DNA of 64,000 nt, taken from NCBI RefSeq assembly GCF_017916475.1, contig NZ_JAFMTB010000001.1, positions 434,001 to 498,000 on the forward strand. The letters are read 5' to 3'. The notes under the pieces were generated by a model. That model did no database searches. It was not told the DNA's origin and saw only the letters and a list, made by a program, of their open reading frames with translations. A program made the translations under genes and the position numbers. Shown here one piece after another: positions 50,311 to 58,786 of the stretch. Numbering within the stretch: the stretch's first letter is position 1; each line of letters starts with the position of its first letter. Source of the DNA: Patulibacter sp. SYSU D01012 (lineage in GTDB: Bacteria > Actinomycetota > Thermoleophilia > Solirubrobacterales > Solirubrobacteraceae).

Positions 50311-51642
50311 CTACCGCCAGGCGCCCGGCGTCGCCCAGCGCCGCCCGCGGAAGCGCCACCACGTGCCGACCAGACGGGCGAGCATCGTCACGACGATCCC
50401 GCCCCAGACGCCCGCGACGCCCCAGTCGAGCCCGCGGAAGAGCACCATCGCGGGGATGCCGAGCAGGGCGGCGGCGGTCATCGCGCCGGCCAGGAAGCGG
50501 CTGTCGCCGGCGCCGATGAGGATGCCGTCGAAGGCGAAGACCGCGGCGGCGAAGGGCAGCATCAGGCAGAGCAGCGGCCACAGCGCCCGGGCCCGGTCCC
50601 GCACCGCGTCGTCGTCGGTGAAGGCGCCGATCACCGGCTCGCGCGCCAGCAGCAGGAGGGCCGCGGCGGCCAGCCCGACGACGACGGTCCACAGGACCAT
50701 GCGGTGGGCCGCCTCGACCGCCTCGTCGGTCCGTCCGCCCCCGAGCGCGCGGCCGATCAGCACCTGCCCGGCGATCGCGATCGCGTCGAGGACGAGCGCC
50801 AGGAAGAGGAAGAGCTGCCAGCCGATCTGGTGCGCCGCCAGCGACGGCTCGCCCACGCGCGCCGCGACCGCGGAGGCCACGGCGAACGTGGCGAGCAGCG
50901 CGCCGCTGCGGACGAGCAGGTAGGCGCCGGTCGCCCCCAGCCGCCGCAGGAGCGCCAGGGACGGCCGCCGCACGCCGGCGACGGCGGCGCCGCCGGGCTC
51001 GGCGCTGCCCCGCCACAGCAGGCGCACGAACAGCGCGCCCATCGTCGCCTGGCCGACGAGCGTCGCGACCGCGGAGCCGTCCAGGCCCAGGCCGGCGCCG
51101 TAGATCAGCAGCGGGTTGAGCGCCAGGTTGATGAGGTTGCCCAGGACGACGATGAGCAGCGGCGTGCGCAGGTCGCCCGTCCCGCGCAGCCACCCCTGCG
51201 CGGCCATGCTCAGCAGCGCCAGCGCCAGGCCCGGCGCGGCGATCCGCAGGTAGCGGGCGGCGTCGTCGGCGGTGGCGCCCTCCCCGCCGAGCCCGCCGAT
51301 CCACGCGGGCCCGAGCGCGACGGCGAGCAGCGCGCCCACCACGCCGATCGCCACGCCGAGCCACAGCGACTGCGCGGCCAGGCGCCGCAGGTCGGCCTCG
51401 TGGCCGGCGCCGGACAGCCGCGCCACGGCGGCGGTCGTCGCGTACGTGGCGACGACGCCCAGCCCGCCGATCGTCCCCAGGATCGACGTCGCGAGCGCGA
51501 GCGCCGCGAGGGGCTGCGCGCCCAGGTGGCCGACCATCGCGGTGTCGACGAGCAGGTACGTGGGCTCCGCGGCCAGCGTGCCCAGGGCGGGCAGCGCCAG
51601 CCGGACGATCTCGCGGTCGTGGGGGGAGGACAGCGCCGGCAC
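50311..51642 (-). CDS. MATE-family multidrug/toxin exporter
   Basis: A 443-residue transporter with about 12 helices and the MATE internal duplication: the first half starts REIVRLALPALGTLAAEPTY and contains DTAMVGHLG, the second half repeats with LVRSGALLATFAVASAVAAR and IAGQVLIGRALGGG. Exports cationic drugs or metabolites in exchange for Na or H. GTG 51642 is used because TACGCT (complement of 51651-51656) lies 8 nt upstream. Flanked by unrelated genes. Confidence 0.9.
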   Translation of the reverse strand: MPALSSPHDREIVRLALPALGTLAAEPTYLLVDTAMVGHLGAQPLAALALATSILGTIGGLGVVATYATTAAVARLSGAGHEADLRRLAAQSLWLGVAIGVVGALLAVALGPAWIGGLGGEGATADDAARYLRIAAPGLALALLSMAAQGWLRGTGDLRTPLLIVVLGNLINLALNPLLIYGAGLGLDGSAVATLVGQATMGALFVRLLWRGSAEPGGAAVAGVRRPSLALLRRLGATGAYLLVRSGALLATFAVASAVAARVGEPSLAAHQIGWQLFLFLALVLDAIAIAGQVLIGRALGGGRTDEAVEAAHRMVLWTVVVGLAAAALLLLAREPVIGAFTDDDAVRDRARALWPLLCLMLPFAAAVFAFDGILIGAGDSRFLAGAMTAAALLGIPAMVLFRGLDWGVAGVWGGIVVTMLARLVGTWWRFRGRRWATPGAWR

Positions 51643-51790
51643 GGCGGGCGAGCGTAGCGCCGGCGCACGCCCGTCGCCGCCCCGCCGCGGTCGCCGCGGG
51701 GCGGGCCCGTGTCGCACGGCGGGACCCGCCCTCGGGCCTGGCGCGGCGGCGAGCGGCCCCGGCTGCCGGGCGGTCGCGCGCCGGGCGGCC

Positions 51791-52723
51791 TCAGTGCGCC
51801 GCGATCAGCGCCAGGCGCGGGGCGTCGCGGGACAGGTCGGGGTCGAGCACCGCGGTGCCCTCGGCGCCGAGCGGCAGCTCGCGGGCGTACGGCGCGGCCT
51901 GGCGGTGCCGCTCCTGGACCCGGCCGGTGGCGTGCCACGTCGTCGTGTCCCACGGGTGGCCGCCGCCCTCCTGCCACCGCGACGCCGTCAGGTGGTTCCC
52001 GTCCGGCGTCACCGTCAGCGGGCCGATGCCGACGTCCGCGGCGCCGCCCGCCGAGGTGCGGGTCAGCACGCGCGAGCGTCGGCCCTCGGGCGAGACGAGG
52101 CGCAGCTCCGCCCACTGGCGGTAGCCGACCACGCGGACGGCGACGAGGGCGATGCGTCCACCGGCCAGCGGCGCGGTCTCGGTCGCGTCGTACCCGGCGG
52201 CGACGGGCGTCACCGCGGTGCTGCGGCGCCCGTCGAGCGCTGCGGCGCGCAGGATGCGGTGCGCCCGGGCGCCCTTCCCGGTGCTCCGGACGAAGCTGAC
52301 GGTCCCGTGCAGCAGGCCGGGCGCGGCGTCGTGCCCGCCGGCGCGGAAGGACGGCAGCCGCGCGGCCGGCGCGGACCCGTCGAGGGGCAGCCGGTAGAGC
52401 CGGCCGCCCGACGTGGAGAGCACGGCGGTCGGGGCGTCGTGGGCGTCGGTGCCGATCGCCAGGCCGACGGCGTTGCGGGGCACGCGCTGGGCGACGACGC
52501 GCGGGGCGGCGGCGCCGGCGTCGCGGACGACGAGCTGGCGGTCGCCCCGCTTCGAGGTCTGGCGCAGCCAGGCGACGGTGGTGCCCGAGGCGGCGGCCGC
52601 GACGGGCTTGGCGGCGTCGAGCGGCACGAGCTGGGGCGGCGCGGCGGCCGAGGCGGCGGCGGGCGCGGCGAGGGCCACGAGCAGCGTGGCGAGGGGGATC
52701 CTGGTGGGGACGGTACGGGACAT
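51791..52723 (-). CDS. Secreted beta-propeller-like protein, unknown function
   Basis: A 310-residue exported protein: signal peptide about residues 1-28 (LATLLVALAAPAAASAAA), then repeated strands such as LVPLDAAKPVAAAASGTTVAWLRQ, LYRLPLDGSAPAARLP and LTVTPDGNHLTASRW, the pattern of TolB/WD-like blades. No catalytic site seen. Divergent from fumC. ATG 52723 was chosen because the signal begins there; upstream in-frame Met codons would add an implausible Cys-rich lead. Confidence 0.6.
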   Translation of the reverse strand: MSRTVPTRIPLATLLVALAAPAAASAAAPPQLVPLDAAKPVAAAASGTTVAWLRQTSKRGDRQLVVRDAGAAAPRVVAQRVPRNAVGLAIGTDAHDAPTAVLSTSGGRLYRLPLDGSAPAARLPSFRAGGHDAAPGLLHGTVSFVRSTGKGARAHRILRAAALDGRRSTAVTPVAAGYDATETAPLAGGRIALVAVRVVGYRQWAELRLVSPEGRRSRVLTRTSAGGAADVGIGPLTVTPDGNHLTASRWQEGGGHPWDTTTWHATGRVQERHRQAAPYARELPLGAEGTAVLDPDLSRDAPRLALIAAH

Positions 52724-52875
52724 GCCCACCCCAACCCCGGCGCAGGCGAGAGGTTGCGGCATGCAGGCGAACCCGCCACGTTCGCGCGCGGCGCGGCGGG
52801 CGCGCCCGCCGTCGCCCGCCCGTCCCGGAGTAGTGTCCCGCCCCGTCGCCCCCGACCCCGAGAGAGGCACCACCC

Positions 52876-54195
52876 ATGGCTGAGACGCTGTACGGCACCG
52901 AGACCCAGAAGGCCGTCGAGAACTTCCCGATCTCCGGCGAGCGGGTGCCGATCCAGGTCATCAAGTGGCAGGCGCGGATCAAGGGCGCCGCCGCCCGGGT
53001 CAATGCCGAGCTGGGCAAGCTCGACGGCGAGATCGCCGAGAAGATCGCCGCCGCGGCGGGCGAGATCGTCGCCGGCAAGCACGACGACCAGTTCCCGATC
53101 GACGTCTTCCAGACGGGCTCGGGCACGTCGACGAACATGAACGTCAACGAGGTCATCTCCGCCCTGACCGGCGGCGCGGCGCACCGCAACGACCACGTGA
53201 ACATGGGGCAGTCGTCCAACGACACGTTCCCCTCCGCCGTGCACCTGGCCGCGCTCGACGAGGCCACGAACCGGCTGCTGCCGGCGCTGGGGCAGCTCGA
53301 GGCGTCGCTGCAGGCCAAGGCCGACGAGTTCGCCGACGTCGTCAAGGCCGGCCGGACGCACCTGATGGATGCCGTGCCGGTCACGCTGGGCCAGGAGTTC
53401 TCGGGCTACGCCGCGCAGGTGCGCCTGGGGGCCAAGCGCGTCCGCAACGCCCTGCCGCAGGTCGGGCAGATCCCGCTCGGCGGCACCGCCACCGGCACCG
53501 GCCTGAACACCCCGGCCGACTTCGCGCCGAAGGTCCGCGAGCGGCTCGTCGCCGACTCGGGCCTGGACCTGATCGCCGCGCCCGAGGACCCGTTCGAGGC
53601 CCAGGCCAACCGGGACGCGCTCGTCGAGCTGTCCGGCGCGCTGAAGTCCGTCGCCGTCTCGCTGACGAAGATCGCCCAGGACATCGCGCTGATGGGCTCG
53701 GGCCCGCGCGCCGGCATCGGCGAGCTGTTCCTGCCCGAGCTGCAGAAGGGCTCGTCGATCATGCCGGGCAAGGTCAACCCGGTCCTGCCCGAGGTCGTCC
53801 TGCAGGTGTCGGCCCAGGTCATCGGCAACGACGCCGCGATCACCATCGGCGGCATGCAGGGCCAGTTCGAGCTGAACGTGCGCGTGCCGCTCATCGCGCG
53901 CAACCTGCTGCAGTCGATCCACCTGCTCTCCACCGCGTCGAAGGCGTTCGCCGAGAAGGCGATCGACGGCATCCGCGCCAACACGCGCGGCACGGACGCG
54001 TCGGCCGGCGCCACCCTCGCCACGGCGACGGCGCTGAACGAGGCCATCGGCTACGACAAGGCGACCGAGATCGTCAAGAAGGCGACGGAGTCCGGCGAGC
54101 CGCTCCGCGACGTCGCGCTCGCCGAGGGCGTCGACGCCGACCTGTACGACCGCACGATCGACCTGCGGAAGATCGCCGCCGGCAACCGGGACTGA
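52876..54195 (+). CDS. fumC: Fumarate hydratase, class II
   Basis: A 439-residue TCA-cycle enzyme interconverting fumarate and malate, homotetramer, no Fe-S cluster. It has TGSGTSTNMNVNEV, GRTHLMDAVPVTLGQEFSGY and the fumarase/aspartase signature GSSIMPGKVNPV carrying the catalytic Ser. Length is slightly short of E. coli FumC (467). GAGAGG lies 11-16 nt before the ATG. A dyad terminator follows. Confidence 0.95.
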   Translation: MAETLYGTETQKAVENFPISGERVPIQVIKWQARIKGAAARVNAELGKLDGEIAEKIAAAAGEIVAGKHDDQFPIDVFQTGSGTSTNMNVNEVISALTGGAAHRNDHVNMGQSSNDTFPSAVHLAALDEATNRLLPALGQLEASLQAKADEFADVVKAGRTHLMDAVPVTLGQEFSGYAAQVRLGAKRVRNALPQVGQIPLGGTATGTGLNTPADFAPKVRERLVADSGLDLIAAPEDPFEAQANRDALVELSGALKSVAVSLTKIAQDIALMGSGPRAGIGELFLPELQKGSSIMPGKVNPVLPEVVLQVSAQVIGNDAAITIGGMQGQFELNVRVPLIARNLLQSIHLLSTASKAFAEKAIDGIRANTRGTDASAGATLATATALNEAIGYDKATEIVKKATESGEPLRDVALAEGVDADLYDRTIDLRKIAAGNRD

Positions 54196-54198
54196 GCG

Positions 54199-54235
54199 GG
54201 CGGGGCGGCGCCGTACGAGGCACCGCCCCGCCCCC
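54199..54235 (+). terminator. Hairpin after fumC
   Basis: GGGCGGGGCGG (about 54198-54208) pairs with CCGCCCCGCCC (about 54224-54234) around a 15-nt loop, between convergent stops. Confidence 0.55.
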
Positions 54236-54240
54236 GTCGT

Positions 54241-54723
54241 TCAGGTCCCGCCGCCCGGGCCGCCGATCGGGTAGACGAACCCCCCGTCGATCCGCACGAG
54301 CGCGAACGCGACGGCCATCGCCGCGGCGTACGGCTCGGCCAGGGCGGGCGAGAGGGCGAGGAGCAGGAACGGGCCGCCGCGCTCCGGCGCGGGACGCGCG
54401 ACGAGCACCGGGGCGCCCGACTCGTCGGTCGCCTTGGCGGTCCGCGATCCGTCGGTCGCCAGGCGCAGGGCGTACCGGGCGTCGCCGACCCACAGGGCGT
54501 CGAGACCCAGCTGCACCTCGCGGTCGCCGCACACGGCCCGGGCCCGGCCGCCCGTGGTCTCGAGCTGCCACAGCGCGCCGTCCTCGTCGCGCGTCCGAGC
54601 CCGGTCGTCGTGCCAGCGGTCGCGCTCCAGCCGGCCGAGCTCGCGGTCGGCCTCGTCCGTCAGGACGAACCTGGTGCGCAGGCGTCCCCGGACCCAGAAG
54701 CGGCGCACGAGCGGCGGCGTCAT
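54241..54723 (-). CDS. Hypothetical protein
   Basis: A 160-residue protein with alternating beta strands (RRFWVRGRLRTRFVLTDEADRE split about residues 7-28, then WQLETTGGRARAV) and a hydrophobic C-terminal segment (about residues 120-145, FLLLALSPALAEPYAAAMAVAFALV), ending in a Gly-rich tail. The beginning vaguely resembles LURP/tubby-like (DUF567-type) folds, which I cannot confirm. Followed by another hypothetical membrane gene on the same strand order. Confidence 0.5.
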   Translation of the reverse strand: MTPPLVRRFWVRGRLRTRFVLTDEADRELGRLERDRWHDDRARTRDEDGALWQLETTGGRARAVCGDREVQLGLDALWVGDARYALRLATDGSRTAKATDESGAPVLVARPAPERGGPFLLLALSPALAEPYAAAMAVAFALVRIDGGFVYPIGGPGGGT

Positions 54724-54779
54724 CCCCGCACCCTCGCGGCGCACCGCCGGCCGGTCAAGAGCGCGGCGACGCCGCGGCC

Positions 54780-55412
54780 CTACGGCAGGGCGATGTCCGG
54801 CACGGCGTCGAACACGCTCGGGCCCGTCCGCGGCTCGGCTCGCAGCAGGGCGAACGACGCGGCGAGCGCCACCAGCAGCCGTCGGCGCAGCTCGGTCTGG
54901 CCGACCGCCTCGGCCCGGCGCCGGGCCCGCCACGCCTCGCGCGTGCGCAGCACCCCGTAGAGGACCGCCGCGCCGACCGCCACCGGTCGGGCGACCTGGA
55001 CCGCGACGTCGAAGATCGCGCCCAGCACCCGACCGACGGCCCGCAGCCAGTCGGGCGGATGGATCGCCGGCAGGTCGACGTCCGGCAGCGACACCGACGG
55101 GAGCGTGATCCCGAGCGTGCCGAGCAGGGCCACGAGGCCCGCCAGCAGCGCGACGACCGGCACGACGACGAGCGCGAAGAGGACGGGGCCGACGAGCGGC
55201 CCGAGCAGCCGGCCGAGGCCGGACGCCGCGTGGCGGGCGTCGTAGAGGCGCGGGTGGCGCCGCTCGACCCACCGCTCGGCGCGCGTGCGGATGGCCCTGA
55301 CGCGGGCCGGCACCGCGCGGACGCCGCGGCGGCGGGCCGGCGGGCGGCCGGGCCCGGACGCCGGGGTGGGGCCGGCGGGCGGGCCGCCGGCGGGGTCGCG
55401 GGGGCGCGGCAC
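54780..55412 (-). CDS. Hypothetical membrane protein
   Basis: A 210-residue protein: about 60 residues of Pro/Arg-rich disordered lead, two strong helices near residues 80-105 and another near 145-165, a conserved-looking amphipathic SVSLPDVDLPAIHPPDW loop between, and a C-terminal helix. No family recognised. GTG 55412 is favoured by TAGGGT (complement of 55421-55426) 8 nt upstream; the frame is open to ATG 55436. Confidence 0.5.
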   Translation of the reverse strand: MPRPRDPAGGPPAGPTPASGPGRPPARRRGVRAVPARVRAIRTRAERWVERRHPRLYDARHAASGLGRLLGPLVGPVLFALVVVPVVALLAGLVALLGTLGITLPSVSLPDVDLPAIHPPDWLRAVGRVLGAIFDVAVQVARPVAVGAAVLYGVLRTREAWRARRRAEAVGQTELRRRLLVALAASFALLRAEPRTGPSVFDAVPDIALP

Positions 55413-55467
55413 GCGGCGGGACCCTAGCGGCCCCACGGCGGGACGCCCCGCGCCCCGCCCCTCGGCC

Positions 55468-56010
55468 TCAGGTGGCGGGGCTGCCGTCCAGGCGCTCGGC
55501 GGCCTCCCAGAAGCCGACCGTCATCGCGTCGTGGTCCGAGACCTGCCAGTCGATGAAGGAGTCGTCCGCGAAGCTGATGCGGATCTCGATCGTGCCGCCC
55601 TGGCGCGTCTTGCCGGTCCGCTCGATCGAGCGCAGCTGCTCGCGCGGGACGCGCCACGCCTCCTCGGGCTCCGGGTCGGTGTTCATCACGCCGAAGGTCC
55701 AGCCGGAGAACGTGCGGGCCGCGACGACGAGCATCGTCTGGCCCTGCGAGTCGAGCGCCATCGAGCGCGCGATCGTGCCCTCGTCGCCGCCGATGTGGCG
55801 GCCCTGCTTGTACTTGTTCTCGAGCGCCTTCGTGGCGAGGGTGAGCGCCTTGCCGGTGCCCACGCCGCCGCCGGCGCGCTTGTACGCGACCGGGAAGCCG
55901 AACGTGTGCCCCTCGACGGGGTCGTCGGCGCCGAGGCGCTCCTGCACGATCGCGCGGTGGTCGGGGGCGCGCGCCATCGCCTTGGTCGTCAGCCAGTCCT
56001 TCAGGCCCAT
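55468..56010 (-). CDS. Hypothetical cytosolic protein
   Basis: A 180-residue protein without signal or helices: KDWLTTKAMARAPDHRAIVQ, then FGFPVAYKRAGGGVGTGKAL and a beta-rich half (MLVVAARTFSGWTFGVMN ... IEIRISFADDSFIDWQVSD) that could be a PH-like or bacterial SH3-like fold. I do not recognise the family. GAAGGA lies about 11 nt before the ATG. 207 bases separate it from the divergent VOC gene. Confidence 0.55.
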   Translation of the reverse strand: MGLKDWLTTKAMARAPDHRAIVQERLGADDPVEGHTFGFPVAYKRAGGGVGTGKALTLATKALENKYKQGRHIGGDEGTIARSMALDSQGQTMLVVAARTFSGWTFGVMNTDPEPEEAWRVPREQLRSIERTGKTRQGGTIEIRISFADDSFIDWQVSDHDAMTVGFWEAAERLDGSPAT

Positions 56011-56205
56011 GTGCGGGGGATCCTTCGTCGGTTGCGGGAGAAGCGGTCCGCCCGGGGGACGTCCGTCGGGCCGCTCCGGCGCGGACCGTATCCGAGACGA
56101 CGGGCCCCGGATCGTGCGCCCGTGCCCGGCGGCGCACCGGGGCCGGCGGCGACCGGCGACGAGGCCGCGCCGCGCTCCGGCGGTTCGCCGCGGGGACGGG
56201 ACGAC

Positions 56206-56211
56206 TACCGT
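56206..56211 (+). promoter_or_regulatory. Leaderless-type -10 box for the two-domain VOC gene
   Basis: TACCGT ends 6 nt before GTG 56218. A GGAG also lies in this gap, too close to the start to be an efficient ribosome site. Confidence 0.4.
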
Positions 56212-56217
56212 GGAGAC

Positions 56218-57063
56218 GTGCCCACGCCCCCGTCGTCCGTCGCTCCACCCCGCATCCGCCGCGTGACGCTGACCACGGCGGCGATCGAGGACGAGCGGGC
56301 CTGGTGGACGGGGCGCCTCGGGCTGCCCGCGGCGCCCGGCGCGCCCGAGGGCGGGTTCGCCGTCCGCGTGGGCGACGGGGTCGTGGCCTTCGCGCCCGCG
56401 ACGGACACCGGCCGCGGCCACGCCCCCGGGCAGCGCCCGTCGCACCACGTGGCGCTCGAGGTGGCCGAGGACCGGCTCGTCGAGGCGTCGGAGTGGCTCG
56501 CGGCGGCCTCGCCGCTCGTCCCGCTCGAGGACGGCGAGACGATCGTCGACTTCCCCGCCTGGTCCGCGCACAGCGTCTACACGGTCTCGCCGGCCGGCCA
56601 CGTCGTCGAGCTGATCGCCCGCCACCGCCGGCCGTGGAGCCCGGCCGACCCGGCGGCACGCGGGGCGGCCCTCGTGCGCGGCATCAGCGAGGTCGGGATC
56701 ACGACGCCCGACGTCCGGCAGCTCGTCGATCGCCTGGCGACGCTCGGCGAGGAGCTGTGGTTCGGCGACCCCGACACGGGCTTCGCGGCCGTCGGCGACG
56801 AGTCCGGGCTGCTCATCTGCGTGCGCGAGTGGCGCACGTGGTTCCCGACCGATCTGCCGGCGGTGCCGGGCCCGGTGGACATCGCGCTGCGCGACGCCCC
56901 CGGCCTGGGGACCGCCGGGCCCGTGCCGGTCGGCAGCGCGACCGAGCTGTTCGCCGCGGCGGACGACGACGGCGGCCGACCCGCGCCGGCGGCCGACCCC
57001 GAGGGGGACGGCCCCGAGCGGAACGGCGGCGGGCCGGGCGACGCCGGCCCGGACGGCGACTGA
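56218..57063 (+). CDS. Two-module VOC-family protein
   Basis: A 281-residue tandem VOC (glyoxalase-fold) protein: module 1 has RIRRVTLTTAAIEDERAWWT ... HHVALEVAEDRL ... VYTVSPAGHVVELIARH (about residues 10-125), module 2 ISEVGITTPDVRQLVDRLAT ... FAAVGDESGLLICV (about 150-235). A Gly/Pro/Asp/Glu-rich disordered tail follows. Possible dioxygenase, epimerase or resistance role. The metal-binding His/Glu pattern is seen only in module 1. The next gene starts 34 bases on with its own box. Confidence 0.78.
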   Translation: MPTPPSSVAPPRIRRVTLTTAAIEDERAWWTGRLGLPAAPGAPEGGFAVRVGDGVVAFAPATDTGRGHAPGQRPSHHVALEVAEDRLVEASEWLAAASPLVPLEDGETIVDFPAWSAHSVYTVSPAGHVVELIARHRRPWSPADPAARGAALVRGISEVGITTPDVRQLVDRLATLGEELWFGDPDTGFAAVGDESGLLICVREWRTWFPTDLPAVPGPVDIALRDAPGLGTAGPVPVGSATELFAAADDDGGRPAPAADPEGDGPERNGGGPGDAGPDGD

Positions 57064-57085
57064 CGCGGCCGCGCCGGGACGGCGC

Positions 57086-57091
57086 TACGGT
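57086..57091 (+). promoter_or_regulatory. Leaderless-type -10 box for the SpoIID-like gene
   Basis: TACGGT ends 6 nt before GTG 57098, with no Shine-Dalgarno. Confidence 0.45.
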
Positions 57092-57097
57092 CGGTCC

Positions 57098-58627
57098 GTG
57101 TCCGTCCCCCCGTCAGCACCGCGCCGTCGGCGCGCCGCGCTGCTTGGGACGCTGACGGCGACCGTCCTCGCCGCGTCGGTGGCGCCGGCGGGCGCCACGG
57201 AGCGCGTGGTCGTCCGGGGCGGGGGCTTCGGCCACGGCGTCGGCATGAGCCAGTACGGCGCCCGCGGGATGGCGGCCCACGGCGCGTCGGCCCGCGAGAT
57301 CCTCGCGCACTACTACACGGGCACCTCGATCTCGCGGCTCCGCGACGGCCGCCGGGTGCGGGTGGCGCTGCAGTGGGGGCGGGACGCGACGACCGTCTCC
57401 GGCGCCGCGACGATCGGCGGCGCCCGCGTCGACCCCGCGCGCGCGTACCGGATCGTCCGCCACGGCAGCGGGGTGCGGGTGCTGCCGGCGGACGGCTCCC
57501 GCCCGGTCGGGACGGCGAAGGGCGGCGTGCAGGTGCGGCCGGCCGCCGGGACGGTGCGCGTGGCCGGCGGTGCGGCGGACGGGGTCGTCGACGGCGCCTT
57601 CCGCGGTCGCGTCGACGTGCTGCCCGACGGCGCCGGCGTGGTCGTGGTGAACGACCTGGACCTCGAGGACTACCTGCGCGGGGTGGTGACGAAGGAGTCC
57701 CCGGCCGACTGGCCGGCGGCCGCGCTGCAGGCGCAGGCGATCGCCGCGCGCACGTACGCCGTGACGAACGCCGTCGGCGGCCGCTCCTTCGACCAGTGGC
57801 CGGACGTGCGCTCGCAGGTCTACGCCGGCATCGCGGGCGAGACGGCCGCCGGCGACCGCGCGGTGCGGGCCACCCGCGGGCAGGTCGTCACCATCGACCG
57901 CAAGCCCGTCATCACCTACTTCTTCTCGACGAGCGGCGGCCGGACGGAGGACGCGCGCAACGTCTTCCCCGACCCGACCCCGCGGTCGTGGCTGCGCAGC
58001 GTGCCGGACCCGTACGAGGCGGACGCGCCGCTGCACCGCTGGACGCGCACCTTCTCGCTCGCCTCGGCGTCGGCGCGGCTGGACGGCGTCGGCCGGATCC
58101 GGGCGGTGCAGGTGCTGCGGCGCGGCGACTCGCCGCGGATCGTCCGGGCGCGCGTGACCGGGACGGCGGGGCGGCGCACCGTCGACGGCGGCACGCTGCA
58201 GACCGCGTTCGACCTGCCCGACCGGCCGTCCGCCGTCGTCGTCGTCTCGATCTCGGCCTGCCGCCGGGCCACCCCCGGCCCGACGCCCGCGACCGCGGCG
58301 CCGTCGGCGGCCGACGTGGCGGCGGACGATCCCGCCGCCGGGGCGCTCGCGCTGGCGGAGCGCGGGGCGCGCGACGTCGCCGCGGCGCTCGACCGGGCGC
58401 GCCGCGCCTCGGCCGCCCCGGCGGACGGCTGCCGGCTCGTCGGCGCCCTGCGCCCGGCGCCGGCGGCGACCGCCGACGTGCAGGAGCGCCGGGCCTCCGG
58501 CTGGCGGACCGTGCGCCGCGTGCGGCTGGACGGCGACGGCGGCTTCGCGGTGACCGTCCCGCGCGGCGGCACGTGGCGGCTGCGGGCCGGCGGCGTCGCC
58601 ACGCCGGCCGTCGCGGCCCGTCGCTGA
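57098..58627 (+). CDS. SpoIID/LytB-domain exported protein
   Basis: A 509-residue secreted protein: signal peptide (RRRRAALLGTLTATVLAASV ... AGA, about residues 8-33), then SpoIID/LytB motifs GFGHGVGMSQYGARGMAAHG and, later, LDLEDYLRGVVTKESPADWP and ALQAQAIAARTYAVTN, YFFSTSGGRTED. SpoIID is a lytic transglycosylase of peptidoglycan in sporulators; actinobacterial non-sporulators carry similar enzymes for cell-wall remodelling. The order is unusual: the GHGVGMSQYGARG motif comes near the N-terminus as well as the catalytic block following. A Cys-containing C-terminal beta domain ends the protein. Confidence 0.82.
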   Translation: MSVPPSAPRRRRAALLGTLTATVLAASVAPAGATERVVVRGGGFGHGVGMSQYGARGMAAHGASAREILAHYYTGTSISRLRDGRRVRVALQWGRDATTVSGAATIGGARVDPARAYRIVRHGSGVRVLPADGSRPVGTAKGGVQVRPAAGTVRVAGGAADGVVDGAFRGRVDVLPDGAGVVVVNDLDLEDYLRGVVTKESPADWPAAALQAQAIAARTYAVTNAVGGRSFDQWPDVRSQVYAGIAGETAAGDRAVRATRGQVVTIDRKPVITYFFSTSGGRTEDARNVFPDPTPRSWLRSVPDPYEADAPLHRWTRTFSLASASARLDGVGRIRAVQVLRRGDSPRIVRARVTGTAGRRTVDGGTLQTAFDLPDRPSAVVVVSISACRRATPGPTPATAAPSAADVAADDPAAGALALAERGARDVAAALDRARRASAAPADGCRLVGALRPAPAATADVQERRASGWRTVRRVRLDGDGGFAVTVPRGGTWRLRAGGVATPAVAARR

Positions 58628-58694
58628 GCGCCCCGCCATCGTCGGCAGGAACGTTCCGGCACCCGATTCGACATCCGTCCGGGGGCGGGACCGG

Positions 58695-58726
58695 CCGTTC
58701 GGCCACGGTCCGCCGGGGCCGAACGG
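58695..58726 (+). terminator. 10-bp hairpin between SpoIID-like and GGDEF genes
   Basis: CCGTTCGGCC (58695-58704) pairs perfectly with GGCCGAACGG (58717-58726) over a 12-nt loop. It could be the terminator of the upstream gene. A TACCAT at 58735-58740 right after may be a -10 for the GGDEF gene, giving it a leader of about 40 bases without a clear ribosome site. Confidence 0.4.
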
Positions 58727-58786
58727 GGCGGGGCGTACCATCTGCCTGGTGCATGTGTCCCCCCTCACGCCCGCCCGGGCGACCGC

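Noticed and set aside
58628-58786. c-di-GMP riboswitch before the GGDEF gene
   Set aside because: Only one simple hairpin is present; the conserved GEMM core and tetraloop receptor are not visible, and a terminator role is simpler.
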